From Lytechinus pictus (Eukaryota > Echinodermata > Echinoidea > Temnopleuroida > Toxopneustidae): DNA of 64,000 nucleotides. Both the position numbers and the translations under genes were made by a program. Below, one piece after another: positions 11,400 through 23,914 of this stretch. Below the pieces are notes generated by a model. The model saw only the letters and a program-made list of their open reading frames with translations. It did no database searches and was not told the origin of the DNA. Location: assembly GCF_037042905.1 (NCBI RefSeq), contig NC_087253.1, positions 20,544,501 to 20,608,500 on the forward strand, given 5' to 3'. Each line of letters opens with the position of its first letter. Within the stretch, counting starts at the first letter, position 1.

Positions 11400-14100
11400 A
11401 GGTTACACTCCACGATTCTTAATAAAATATAATTTCTGCTAAAATAAGTTTACATGCAGACAATACAACAAATAATGATATACAGTTTGATTTTTTTTCC
11501 GTGTAAATGACAAGTCATATCTGACGGGATCTTCTATCGAATTAAATCCTCTACAAAAGGGAAAATCTGATTTAGAAATTGTAAATTGCCTTATTTAATA
11601 GATATCATAATCTTAATATTATTTCAAAATCTATTTCGATTATTTAAGTTTCATTTGAATTCGTGATTTTTTTTTTAAATTGAACTATATACAAAGCAAA
11701 ATATTAAAAATAAAATAATGGAGTACCTATAAAAAAAAAAAACATCAGACTTGTGTGAATGGACCAAATTGACATCCATTACATGTAACTCTTTACGCCT
11801 ATACTATTACTGTACAATTTTTGCGCCATCGTCTGAAATACAATAGAGTTATTTTTGCGTTTCAAAATCGACTTATTCCAAATAATTGCATTATCAAATT
11901 GAACGATATACTTCGAAAAGTAGTAGTGTAGTTCAACCATTTCTGCATCAAATGCAGGTAAATTTATTTGTAAACACTAGGCCTATCCATGTACGTATGT
12001 CTACCAGAAAAAAGAATACATTGTAAAGATTATGGTAATTATTATTTCTATTTCTGCAAAGATTAGAGTTATACATAGATCAACACTTATATACACTTTT
12101 TATATCAATTGTAAACATCTTACCGCCACCATGGTCATTACTAGTCAAATATTATATTACATGTACATGAATGGAGAATCGCTTGTTTTCTCATAAAATG
12201 TCTAATAACATTATGCCTGAAATACAAGAACTAGAAATTTCCCAACATAGGATAAACACAATGAAGATGATGCTTGATAATAGCAAAGCTCAAAATAAAA
12301 ATTGAGGTCAATTGACGTTGCTTTTTTATGCATTTTTGTGCTATTTTCTGAAATGCCGGCATTTTTTTCTTTTAGTGTTACACATTCAAGTTATTCAATA
12401 TAATAGCATTTTGAAATTGAAGTACTTCGCAAAAAAAATGAAGAGTGTTGATCAGACCATTTCCATGAAGGTTATATTTATATATTTACACATTATAATC
12501 ATGTCTAGATAGAATCATAGCCTAGAATCACGATATATTCCAACTTATGCATAAAACTACAAGTATACGCGCATAAACAGTATAGCATAATATACCCTCT
12601 TTTGATATCAATGACAAAGACCTCACACACCCCATGGTCATTACTAGTCAAATATTATATACAGTCATGTATATGAATAGAGAAACATTTGGTTTGTCAT
12701 ACAATATTTAACAACATTGTGTCTGATATGCAAGTACTAGAACTTCCCCACACAGAATAAACATGATAAAGATAATGCTTGTTACATGCAAAGTTGAAAA
12801 TAAAAAGATGTAAGCAGCGAAATGCTTTTTATGGATGAAAAACGAGAGAGAAATGATCCATCAACGGTTTCTTGTACTTCTATATAATAGCGGCTTACTT
12901 TAACAGAAAATGCCAACTCAGTGAGAATCATCTTTAAAAGGGAAAATCCGATGTAGACATTTTAAATTACATTATTAAATATCTCATAATTCTGAATATT
13001 ATGTCAAAATCTATTTCGTTTATCTCCGTTTCATTTCAATTCGGTAATTTTCACAATATTGAAATATATACAAAACAATAAAAATAATAATGGTGTACCT
13101 ATAAAAAAAAATTCAGGTTGTGAGGATGATCCGAATTGACATCCCTTAACTCATTACGCCTATACTATTACTGTACATTTTTTGGTGCCATTGTCTGAAA
13201 TACAATAAGGTTATTTGTGTTTGTTTCATAATCGAGTTATTCTTGCATTGAACTATATATCTAACAAAAAGTAGTAGTGTAATTCAAACCATTTCCGCGT
13301 CAAATACAGTGAAAACTATTTGTACACAGTAGACCTAAACATAATACGTATGTCTACCAGCTAAAAAAAAAATTGAGATCCACTGACTATGCCTTTTCTA
13401 TCAATTTTTCGTGCGATTTTCTGAAATACAATAAGTTTTTTAGTGTTTCACATTCAAGTTATTCCATATAATTGCATTTTGAAATTGAAGTACTTCGAAA
13501 GATGTTGAAGAGTGTAGATCAGACCATTTCCATGAAGGTAATATTTATATATTTACACATTATAATCATGTCTAGATAGAATAATAGCATAGGATAACGA
13601 TACATGTATATTTATACTACAAGTATACGCGAACAAACAGTATAGCATAATATACACTCTTTTAGGGACGAGAGCTAAAAAATCATAGCATTCCCCCTGC
13701 AGGCTTCCCCTAAAGCACGCTCCAATTAAGAAGCCCATGCCCCCTGCAGGCGGTCATCACTTGCTCTTTAAAATGGTTGATATATCACTACCACCATGAT
13801 CATTACTATACTCAAATTTTATTTACGTTTATATGGATCGAGAATCATTTGATTTCTAATGAAATATCTAATAACATTATGTCTGATATTCAAGTAGGAG
13901 AATTTTCCCCACACAGGATACACATGATAAAGAGGATGCTTGGTACATGCAAAGCTGAAAATAAAAAGATATAAGCAGTAACAGCGAATATGTTTTTATG
14001 GGTGAGAAACGAGAAAGAAAATGATCCGACAACTGTTTCATACTTTAGCAGGAAATGGCAACAGTGGGTTTAACCCCCCCCCCCCTCCCCTGTGATATTG
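11400..14100. repeat. AT-rich degenerate tandem region 3' of TRIM copy A
   Basis: Recurrent degenerate units, about 500-600 bp where clear, start near CCACCATGGTCATTACTAG (about 12130 and 12630; a divergent one near 13790) and run through AGAACTAGAAATTTCC-like and AAGATGATGCTTG-like words. The same units recur in blocks B and C. No convincing coding frame. This is the region downstream of the TRIM gene, so it may include its 3' UTR. Confidence 0.55.
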
Positions 14101-14131
14101 TGATATCATATGTAAATGTTGATGTCATCTA

Positions 14132-15538
14132 TTATTTACAGCGGAATATATAGAGTCTATCCGGAGTGCAGAATGCGATCTTTCCTGATCGGTACTGCTC
14201 GAGATAATACCAAACTCTCTCAGACTTCTCAATCTTGTAATCATTAACAAGGTTTCGGATATGTCTTAGTTCATATGTATACTCGTCAATGCTCAACAAA
14301 CCTCTACAATGCTTCACCTTGGCTATCAGGATTGTATTCCATTGAGATACAGCAGCGAAAGGGTAGCTATCCGGTTCCGTTAATTCATGTTGTACAGCAC
14401 CCTGTTTGTCTATCAATCTGATGGTATCCCTTGATGAAGTGATCAGAGAACCAAGGTAACTAGTGATTTGATATGGTCTGTACCCGTTGCATGGTATCTC
14501 CCTGACTGCTTGCCCACCTGCTGTTGAAAATATCTGGATCTTCATGGGTATCATGTAGCTCACATAGATCTGATCATCACCTTTAACAGTGAGATGAGGA
14601 AACCAACCTTTTTTTCGACTTAGAGTCTTAAACATTACATTCAATTGTGTGTACTCTGTTGTGTACAGTGTGATGATGTTTGAAATATCAATCACAACAC
14701 ATCGACCATCAGAGAGGAACCCTACCCCATCAATCTTAACATCGTTCAGAACAGTTTGCTGCAGCTTACCATCAGAAGAGAAGATGGAGATGCCACCGGA
14801 GTGATATCCTACTGCCATCCTTCCATCTGGTGTACTAACCATGACATTCATGTTATTTTTAGCTGGTAAAGCAACGTTTTTTACATTATCAACATAACAA
14901 GTAGGCAAAACGACAATATTATGCTGTAGAGCGGTTTGAGCTATACAAAAACTAACTATTATTGTTATCATTATATAAAAAATCTCACTAAGGCCTAGCT
15001 CATTATTTCCAATGATTCTCTTAAACACACCTTTCCCCTTCTTGCAGGTTGAACAGAAGCACTCCTCATCTTCTTTCGGGTGTTTCCTGCATTTGCGGTA
15101 TCTACGTACAGACACCTTGCCTGACGAGATCTCACTCATGTCAATGACTTCATGATCGATAAAGCCTTCCCATTGAGAGTGCTTAATAAGACAAAAGGTG
15201 CAGAGATACGTGTCACAATCTTGACAGTAGACATCAGCATGGGGCTTGTCATTGGATTTACAATTTGTGCAAATCTGATGATGGCCCTTCATATCCTCTA
15301 TCAGACTCTTCAAAGCAAGATTTACCTGTAGTCTGCCGACATCTTTGTTTGGGACCTGGGTTACAGCTCTGCAGACAGGGCATCGGATCTGGGAGTTACC
15401 GTGGTACTCTAAAAGGTTGTCCAGACAAGTCTTGCAGAAAGTGTGAGAACATGACAGGATCTTGGGATCGGTGAATGTAGAACGACACACTGGACACTCT
15501 GTACTCTGGGAGATGACAGTCTTTAATGCTTCAGCCAT
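14132..15538 (-). CDS. TRIM-like RING/B-box protein A, lacking B-box2 C-half and coiled coil, with a hydrophobic segment
   Basis: A probable ubiquitin E3 ligase of 468 aa. The C3HC4 RING has ligands C15, C18, C30, H32, C35, C38, C53 and C56. B-box1 has C90, C93, C105, C108, C113, C116, H120 and H129. B-box2 begins (C150, H153, C162, C165) but is cut off after C165; the remaining cysteine/histidine ligands and the coiled coil present in copy C are missing. A hydrophobic stretch at about 186-204 (IFYIMITIIVSFCIAQTAL) could span a membrane. The rest (about 220-468) is an NHL-like beta-propeller, with blades marked by TPDGRMAVG, FLSDGRCVV and GDDQIYVSY. The start has a good context (AACCATGG), with a splice acceptor 18 nt upstream. 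RING function and propeller recognition are family knowledge; membrane anchoring is inferred. It could instead be a decaying paralogue, although the frame is fully open. Confidence 0.85.
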   Translation of the reverse strand: MAEALKTVISQSTECPVCRSTFTDPKILSCSHTFCKTCLDNLLEYHGNSQIRCPVCRAVTQVPNKDVGRLQVNLALKSLIEDMKGHHQICTNCKSNDKPHADVYCQDCDTYLCTFCLIKHSQWEGFIDHEVIDMSEISSGKVSVRRYRKCRKHPKEDEECFCSTCKKGKGVFKRIIGNNELGLSEIFYIMITIIVSFCIAQTALQHNIVVLPTCYVDNVKNVALPAKNNMNVMVSTPDGRMAVGYHSGGISIFSSDGKLQQTVLNDVKIDGVGFLSDGRCVVIDISNIITLYTTEYTQLNVMFKTLSRKKGWFPHLTVKGDDQIYVSYMIPMKIQIFSTAGGQAVREIPCNGYRPYQITSYLGSLITSSRDTIRLIDKQGAVQHELTEPDSYPFAAVSQWNTILIAKVKHCRGLLSIDEYTYELRHIRNLVNDYKIEKSERVWYYLEQYRSGKIAFCTPDRLYIFRCK

Positions 15539-15556
15539 GGTTAGATTTTTATAAGA

Positions 15557-16569
15557 CTGAAAAAATAATTATTACAGAACACAATGGAAAATGATAAACA
15601 CGTAAGGACCATAGAATCTGTCATTTGACTTACATCACTGAGTAATAAAAGGATCGCCTGGGGTTTTGGAATAGGGGAAGGAGGGGGAGGAGCAAGGGTA
15701 AATTGGGAATGATAAAATGAGGGGGAGAGGAGAAAGGGGAATAGGAAAAGGAGCTTGGGATGATGGGAATTAATTGCGAAGGTGAAAGGAAGGAATGAAA
15801 AGAGAAGAGAAGTAGGAATAATATGGCTTTTTAAAAAGTATGTATTTTTATTGGTTTATTTCCAATTAGTCTAATGCCATTTCGTCTAATTTCCAAACTC
15901 GTTTACTATCATTTGGTCTAGCATATTAAGTTAGTCCACAATCCACATTGTCTAATTGCAATTCCTTTCAATCACCAAGTTATATAATAACCAGTTGGTC
16001 CAATAGCCATTAAGTCCACCATCTGATCTAACTGGACTTAGTGTTAATTGGACAAAATGAATAAAAATAAAATGGATATTAGACCAACTGGTTGTGTGAC
16101 GAAATGGTAATAGACGAACTTGTGATTAAACGAGGTGATGATTGGACCAAATGGTTGTTAGACGAAAAATTGATTGACGGAATGGCATTAGACTAAATTA
16201 AGGTAGACCATGTGATGAGTGAAAGAATTGGCATTAGACGAATCGGCAATTTACCTTTTCATTTTCCCCATTACTTCCGGGTTGAAAAATAAGTCTGATC
16301 ACCCCTAAACACCGATTTTTATGGAATTTATTTGTTTCGATCCTGTCTGTTCATAAATAGGAACGTTACAATTTTCTCACTGGTAATAATTGCGTTATTA
16401 TTAAAGAAAAATGACAATCCAATAATATTGAAGATACAACCATTAAACAAGCCATATCAATCAGAGTGTGATTTCAAATTCGACACGTTTCTTATACATA
16501 TGGCATTTAAATGTGTAAAATAGATACAGAATATATTTTGAAAATACATGAATTGTTCAATATACTTAC
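15557..16569 (-). other. Predicted 5'-UTR intron of TRIM copy A
   Basis: On the minus strand the donor GTAAGT begins at 16569 and the acceptor TTTTTTCAG ends at 15557. Both are conserved in copies B and C, and the acceptor lies 18 nt before the ATG. The intron is 1013 bp and contains a foldback insertion at 15853-16255. A weaker alternative donor (GTAAGT at 15633) would give a very short intron. Confidence 0.5.
15853..16255. mobile_element. 403-bp TCGTCTAAT foldback element in intron 1 of TRIM A
   Basis: Termini are GGTTTATTTCC and GGCAATTTACC. It is filled with inverted TCGTCTAAT/ATTAGACGA-type words. Flanks TTTTTATT (15845-15852) and TTTTCATT (16256-16263) differ by one base and fit an 8-bp target duplication. 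Block C carries the uninterrupted site TTTTCATT at 35764-35771. Block B carries the same insertion. Confidence 0.75.
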
Positions 16570-16725
16570 ATCAATCTGCTTATGTCCATTAAAAACGATA
16601 TGTTTCTCAGTTTGATCGAAGTAATAATATTATACGGGGTCTAATAGCAGCAGTATTAGATATTTTGGCTACATCAATTCATAATAGTGGTGTGTACCGA
16701 ATCGTGTGCAAATTTACAGTTGTTT
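16570..16725 (-). other. Predicted exon 1 (5' UTR) of TRIM copy A
   Basis: Bounded by the conserved donor at 16569 and a start inferred about 30 bp downstream of the TATA-like box. Aligned to the block C and tail X copies, its frame contains a TAA where they have CAA, so it is untranslated here and translation begins at MAEALK. Confidence 0.4.
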
Positions 16726-16748
16726 ACGAATTCTAGTTCAATATCAAA

Positions 16749-16773
16749 CTATTTTTAGTGATTGGGAATTCCC
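16749..16773 (-). promoter_or_regulatory. Promoter of TRIM A: NF-kB-type site plus TATA-like box
   Basis: GGGAATTCCC at 16764-16773, then TAAAAATAG at 16749-16757 on the minus strand. Same arrangement as the other three copies. Confidence 0.55.
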
Positions 16774-16899
16774 AGTAACCTTTGACATGTTTCAATTGTG
16801 CATTCATGTACTTCAATTCAGCGTAACGGTTGTTTGATGGTGTGGTTTTTGTTTACCTGATTGAAAATAATCGGAATGTTTGTAGTATATTATTTACTT

Positions 16900-17770
16900 G
16901 TTCAGAGAGAAAAAAAGAAAAGAACGAAAAAAAGATAGAGAAAGAAGAAAGTAAAGAAATAACGAAAGAAATAGTTGGAAGGGAAGTAGGAAATAATGAA
17001 ATAAGTGGTAGGACGGAAAAGGGAACATAAGAAGAAAGGAAGGAAGAAAGAAAGGAAATTAAAAAAAATACAGAAAGAAAAAAAAACAGAAGGAAAGAAT
17101 GCATGAAAGGAAGGAAGGAAGAAAGAATAAAAGAACAAGGAAGGAATGAATAAAATGAATAGATCGATAAACAAAGAAAGAAAGAAAGAAATAAAGGAAG
17201 AACGAACGAACGAAAGAAAGAAAGAAATGAATAAAGAAAGGATGATAGAAATAAATAAATAAAGAAAGAAAGAATGAAAAAAGAGAAACAAAGAAACAAA
17301 AAACAAAAAAAAAAAAGAAAAAAAAGAAAGAAAGAAAAAAAGAATGAGTAAAAAAGGAAAGAATGAAAGAAAGGAACAAAGGAAGAAATAAAGAAATAAA
17401 GAAAAAAAAATAGAAAGAAAGAATGACAGAAAGGAACAAAGAAAGAAAGGAATAATAAAGAGAAGATGCAAAGAAAATGAAAAAACTGGAACAATTAGAA
17501 GATGAAAGAAGAAGAAACAAAGTCGACATTGATAAAGAAAAGAGGGTGGGAAAAGAAGAATGAAATAAGAAAAAAAAACGGGAAGAGAAAGGAACAAAAG
17601 ATCAAAGTAAGAAAAACATAATAGTAAAAAAAGGGAAAGTGAGAGATAAAAGGAGACAAGAGGAAAACAATGGGCAAAAAGGAGGAGGAAATATAAGAAA
17701 GGAGAAAAATAGAAGAAGAAAAGAAAAGAGAAATGAAAAAGCAGAAATTAATCTTATTTGGCTGGAGGCA
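16900..17770. repeat. Purine-rich (GAAA)-type tract of block A
   Basis: About 870 bp with very few pyrimidines on the plus strand. Long frames over it on the minus strand read only F/S/L/Y and are not proteins. Near-identical copy at 26740-27580. Confidence 0.9.
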
Positions 17771-17821
17771 ACAAAGCTGAAAATCCTGATTTGACATTTT
17801 GTCTTTTCAAGATGGAATTAA

Positions 17822-18506
17822 CAGGGACGGATCCCAGGAATTTTTAAATTGGGGGGGGGGGGAGGGCGTAACAGGCACCATAGGTACGTCCTGCCGGGGG
17901 GATCTAGCTGGGGCCCTCCCCAAGAAAATTTTGTTAAAATTAAACCCCTTATTGTACGCGATTTCAGCGTTTCTGAGGTCAATCTCTCTTTGTGAAAAAT
18001 TATCGATTTCATAAGTAAAAGGGCGTTATGATGACCTAAAGTTGACGCTAGGGGCTTGATGACTGTAATAGAAAAGACAGATTGTGGTACGCATTATACA
18101 ATGTAAATATGGTAGAGTAGGCGTGACTAACCAAGTCTTCTTCTTTACATTCATGCATGCTGTCAATCAATGAAATATTCAAATGTAATAAATCCAATAT
18201 AGTCATGTCATATATAATGTCACTAATTCTAAAAAAAAAACACGTTTTTAGTGATGAGTAAGTTGTGTTTTTTGTCCGGTAGCGTGGTTTGCATTCATAT
18301 GAACAAATGGAAAGCGGTGCCATTGCAAGTAGGCCTGTGGGGTCGGGCCGGACGTTACGAGGTCGTAAATTAAACATGGGTATGTACCTCATTCCTTCTG
18401 TTTTAAACATTTCTCTCTACTTAAAAATGACACCTTTTTTTCTGTAGGTTGCCCCCAAATAGGGGGCCGGGGCCGACTGGGCCCCTTCCCCTTGGGTCCG
18501 CCCCTG
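17822..18506. mobile_element. hAT-like element, 685 bp
   Basis: Termini CAGGGACGGATCCCAGG and, inverted, CAGGGGCGGACCCAAGG resemble common animal hAT ends. No 8-bp duplication is visible (GGAATTAA versus ATCAACTG). The same element is in block B (27641-28319), so it predates the A/B duplication or conversion. Confidence 0.5.
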
Positions 18507-19450
18507 ATCAACTGATGACTACATCATTCTTCAAAGTTCTTAAAGGGGTGATACTCCAGGATTAAAATACGACGATTGGAACAAAATAATAAGGGAAGTT
18601 TAGACAAAGAACATACTGGAAATCTCATCAAAAGCGCACGAGGAAATACAACGTTATGACATTTTAAATGTTGCAGTATTTCGGTGAAACAGTTTTTGTT
18701 TTATACATGTCGTCTTGTGCATTGATCAAGCCGATGATATCATCTTTCCGCTTTTGTGTATTTTTTTCAATGTATGAAATCTTTATTTTTTAATCCAAGA
18801 ATGTTAAGAATGGGATTGATTTGTGATTTAGGCTTATTTTGTAAGATAGTCAGGGGTAGAAGTAGTAAGGATAGTAAGTGGATAGAGATAGAGGAGTAAC
18901 AAACAAAGAGAAAACAAAGAAAAGACTAAAGAGGGAAAGATGAATAGGAGGGAAGAGGTAAAACAGAAAGGGATTAAGTAGAAAAGGAGAAAATGAGTGA
19001 GAAAAAAGCAAGAAACAGGAACTTAAGAGAGAGAGAGAGAGAGATGATAAAAGAAGAAAAGAAGGTAAACAAAATGAAGAAAATCAAACTATATCTGTAA
19101 GGAGAAATGCCATTGGACATGTTGAATTGGAAAAAGACGAGATAGCATATGAGGCGTTCCTCCTCCCTGGCGCACCTGATTAGGGCATTCTTGCAATTAA
19201 ATCGCAGACGCTTTATATAACACAGATAATCTTTTGACCATAGCTCTTCATAACAAAACAGCCTTTGTCGAAAATCGGTGAATCAAATCAGCAGTGTCGT
19301 CCTAGACTCTGACTAGGCAAACGACACATTAGATATATTTCGTCCGGTCCGAGTCTTAAGACGATGTAGGCCTACTATCACGGTCCACGAACTTTCGACA
19401 ATGACCTCTAGTATGTCCGATGTAATTTGACAGGCATTTCAATAGATTAT
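18507..19450. other. Start of block B, intergenic
   Basis: Homologous to 9115-10080 and almost identical to 28320-29140. Purine-rich between 18890 and 19080. No gene seen. Confidence 0.55.
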
Positions 19451-19451
19451 C

Positions 19452-20152
<701 letters not shown>

Positions 20153-20740
20153 TTTCCTAAACAAGTCAATACTAAACTACCGGCACACCAATTTTTCAAA
20201 AACACTTCATTGATTTATCAAGTACATAAGAAGAATGTGTTATGTCCTCATCTAAGGTATTTATTTCATTAAAATCTGAAAAAAAAATACAGTTCAATAA
20301 AACAGTAATAATAACAGCCAAATTAAATAAAATATGGATCTGAATTGTGTTTTATAACACATAAGCTTTTTTCATATTATTACTCTTCCAGATTGCGAAA
20401 TTTCATTTCATTTATTAAATTTCAAAAATTCACAATATATTTTGGGGGTTCGTACATCTTAAGAAATAAAACGTAAAGCAAGTTTCTAAAAATTATATAT
20501 TCAAGAATATCATACACACAGGTTTGGAATTGTCAAATTGGTGATCGAATCTCTTTTAAATTATTGTAATAATTGATTTATCTTTTAATAAACTGATTCT
20601 ACGGATAAATTTGTTCTGTAGAGCTCATGTGAGCAGGGTTATTAAAAAGTTAAATGTTATTATTCCTAGATTTGTATATCATTGTTCTTGATCATATTTG
20701 TGCGAGGATCAAACATTGCATTCATAAGGACCATATCAAT

Positions 20741-20788
20741 GAACGTAGTGGGTAGCAACCCTCGGCAGTGTTGCTGCCCTCTACGTTC
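20741..20788. other. Conserved hairpin (block B copy)
   Basis: GAACGTAGTGGGTAGCAAC pairs with GTTGCTGCCCTCTACGTTC at 18 of 19 positions across a 10-nt loop. See 11283 and 30205 for the other copies. The CTCF-like core TAGAGGGCAGC lies in the right arm on the minus strand. Confidence 0.5.
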
Positions 20789-21055
20789 GTTGGACAATCT
20801 CTTCCTTCTCAATGGTAAGACCAATTAAAATCGTTTTCTCTTCAACCTGGATATTCAGGTTATACTCCACGATTCTTAATAAAAGATAATTTCTGCTAAA
20901 ATAAGTTTACATGCAGACAATACAACAAATAATGATATACAGTTTGATTTTTTTTCCGTGTAAATGACAAGTCATATCTAACGGGATCTTCTATCAAATT
21001 AAATCCTCTACAAAAGGGAAAATCTGATTTAGAAATTGTAAATTGCCGGTAATTG

Positions 21056-21809
21056 CAGGTAAATTTATTTGTAAACACTAGGCCTATCCATATACGTACT
21101 TCTACCAGAAAAACAAAATACATTGTAAGGATTATGATAATTATTATTTCTATTTCTGCAAAGATTAGAGTTATACATAGATAAACACTTATATACACTT
21201 TTTATATCAATTGTAAACATCTTACCGCCACCATGGTCATTACAAGCCAAGCCTTATTTAATAGATATCATAATCTTAATATTATTTCAAAATCTATTTC
21301 GATTATTTAAGTTTCATTTGAATTCGTGATTTTTTTTTTAAATTGAACTATATACAAAGCAAAATATTAAAAATAAAATAATGGTGTACCTATAAAAAAA
21401 AAAACATCAGACTTGTGTGAATGGACCAAATTGACATTATTTACATGTAAATCTTAACGCCTATACTATTACTGTACAATTTTTGCGCCATCGTCTGAAA
21501 TAAAATAGAGTTATTTTTGCGTTTCAAAGTCGACTTATTCCAAATAATTGCATTATCAAATTGAACTATATACTTTGAAAAGTAGTCGTGTAGTTCAAAC
21601 CATTTCTGTATCAAATGCAGGTAAATTTATTTGTAAACACTAGGCCTATCCATATACGTACTTCTACCAGAAAAACAAAATACATTGTAAGGATTATGAT
21701 AATTATTATTTCTATTTCTGCAAAGATTAGAGTTATACATAGATAAACACTTATATACACTTTTTATATCAATTGTAAACATCTTACCGCCACCATGGTC
21801 ATTACAAGT
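21056..21809. repeat. Local duplication of a 190-bp segment in block B
   Basis: The segment at 21056-21247 is repeated nearly exactly at 21618-21809 and occurs once in block A (about 11955-12145). In block A the sequence around the first copy runs straight from GTAAATTGCC to TTATTTAATAG, so the first copy is an insertion of downstream sequence. The two similar short frames on the minus strand arise from this. Confidence 0.75.
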
Positions 21810-23880
21810 CAAATATCATATTACATGTACATGAATGGAGAATCGCTTGTTTTCTCATAAAATGTCTAATAACATTATGCGTGAAATACAAGAACTAGAA
21901 ATTTCCCAACATAAGATAAACACAATGAAGATGATGCTTGATAATATTAAAGGTCAAAGTAAAAAAATTAAGGTCAATTGACATTGCTTTTATATGCATT
22001 TTTATGCCATTTTCTGAAATGCCGGCAATATTTTTCTTTTAGTGTTTCACATTCAAGTTGTTCAATATAATAGGATTTTGAAATTGAAGTACTTCGCAAA
22101 AAATTGAAGAGTGTTGATCAGACCATTTCCATGAAGGTAATATTTATATATTTACACATTATAATCATGTCTAGATATAATCATAGCCTAGAATCACGAT
22201 ATATTCCAACTTATGTATAAAAATACAAGTATACGCGCATAAACAGTATAGCATCATTTGGTTTGTCATGAAATATTTATCAACATTATGTCTGATATGC
22301 AAGTACTATAATTTCCCCACACAGGATAAACATGATAAAGATAATGCTTGTTACATGCAAAGTTGAAAATAAAAAGTTGTAAGGAGCGAAATGCTTTTTA
22401 TGGGCGAGAAACGAGAAAGAAATGATCCATCAACGGTTTCTTGTAGTTCTATATAATAGCGGCTTACTTTAACAGAAAATGGCAACTCAGTGAGAATCCT
22501 CTTTAAAAGGGAAAATCCGATGCAGACATTTTAAATTACATTGTTAAATATCTCATAATGCTGAATATTATGTCAAAATCTATTTCGTTTATTTCCGTTT
22601 CATTTGAATTCGTTAATTTTCACAATATTGAAATATATACAGAACAATAAAAATAATAATAATGGTGTACCTATAAACACATCAGGCTGTGAGGATGATC
22701 TAAAATGACATCCCTTAACTCATTACGTCTATACTTTTACTGTACATTTTTTGTGCCATTGTCTGAAATACAATAAAGTTATTTTTTATTTCATAATCGA
22801 GTTATTCCATATAATTGCATTATCATTGCATTGAACTATATACTTTAAAAAAGTAGTAGTGTAATTCAAACAATTTCCGCATCAAATACAGTGAAAATTA
22901 TTTATACACAGGAAAGCCATACATGTACGTATGTCTACCAGAATACAAATACATTGTAAGGATTATGATAATTATTCTTCATAATAAAGAATACAGGTAT
23001 ACATAGATAAACAGTTATATACACTCTTTAATATCGATGGTAAACATCTCACCGCCACCATGGTCAATACTAGTCAAATATTATATACATGTACATGAAT
23101 GGAGAATCATTTGATTTCTCATGAAATATCTAAATAAAATTATGTCTAAAATACAAGAACTAGAAATTCCCTCAAATAGGATGAACATGATAAAGATGAT
23201 GCTTGATAATTGGAAAGCCGAAAATAAAAATTGAGATCTACTAATTATGTTTTTTTTTTATTCGTGCTATTTTCTGAAATACAATAAGTTTTTTGTGTGT
23301 TTTACATTCGAGTAATTCCATATAATTGCAATTTCAAGTTGATCTACTTCGAAAATTTTTAAGAGTGTTAATCAGACCATTTCCACGAAGGTAATATTTA
23401 TTTATTTACACATTATAATAATGTCTAGATATAATCATATCATAGAATCACGATATTCCAATTTATTAATACAAGTATATACGCGCATAAACAGTATAGC
23501 ATAATGTACACACTTTTGATATCAATGATAAAGACCTCACACACCCCATGGGCATTACTAGTCAAATATTATATATAGTCATGTATAAGGATAGAGAATC
23601 ATTTGGTTTGTCATAAAATATTTAACAACATTGTGTCTGATATGCAGGTATGAGAATTTCCAAACACAGAATAAACATGATAAACATGATAAAGATGATG
23701 GTTGATACATCCAAAGTTGAAAATAAAAAGATACAAGCAGCGATATGCATTTTTATTGGTGAGAAACCAGAAAGAAATTATCCAACAACTGTTTCTTGTA
23801 GTTCTATATAATAGCAGCTTACTTTAACAGAAAATGGCAACTCAGTGGAAATCCCCCCCCCCCCGCCACCTTCTGCGATA
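21810..23880. repeat. AT-rich degenerate tandem region 3' of TRIM copy B
   Basis: The same roughly 500-bp units as in block A, with starts near 21794, 23058 and 23548. No gene seen. Confidence 0.5.
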
Positions 23881-23914
23881 TTGTGATATCATATATCAAT
23901 GTTAATATCATCCA

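Noticed and set aside
15557-15633. Short alternative 5' intron using the donor at 15633
   Set aside because: Length would be under 80 bp. The donor at 16569 is the one that recurs in the off-window copy and in block C.
21065-21812. Near-identical 61-residue frames at 21065-21250 and 21627-21812
   Set aside because: They result from the local 190-bp duplication; the frame is not open in block A or C.
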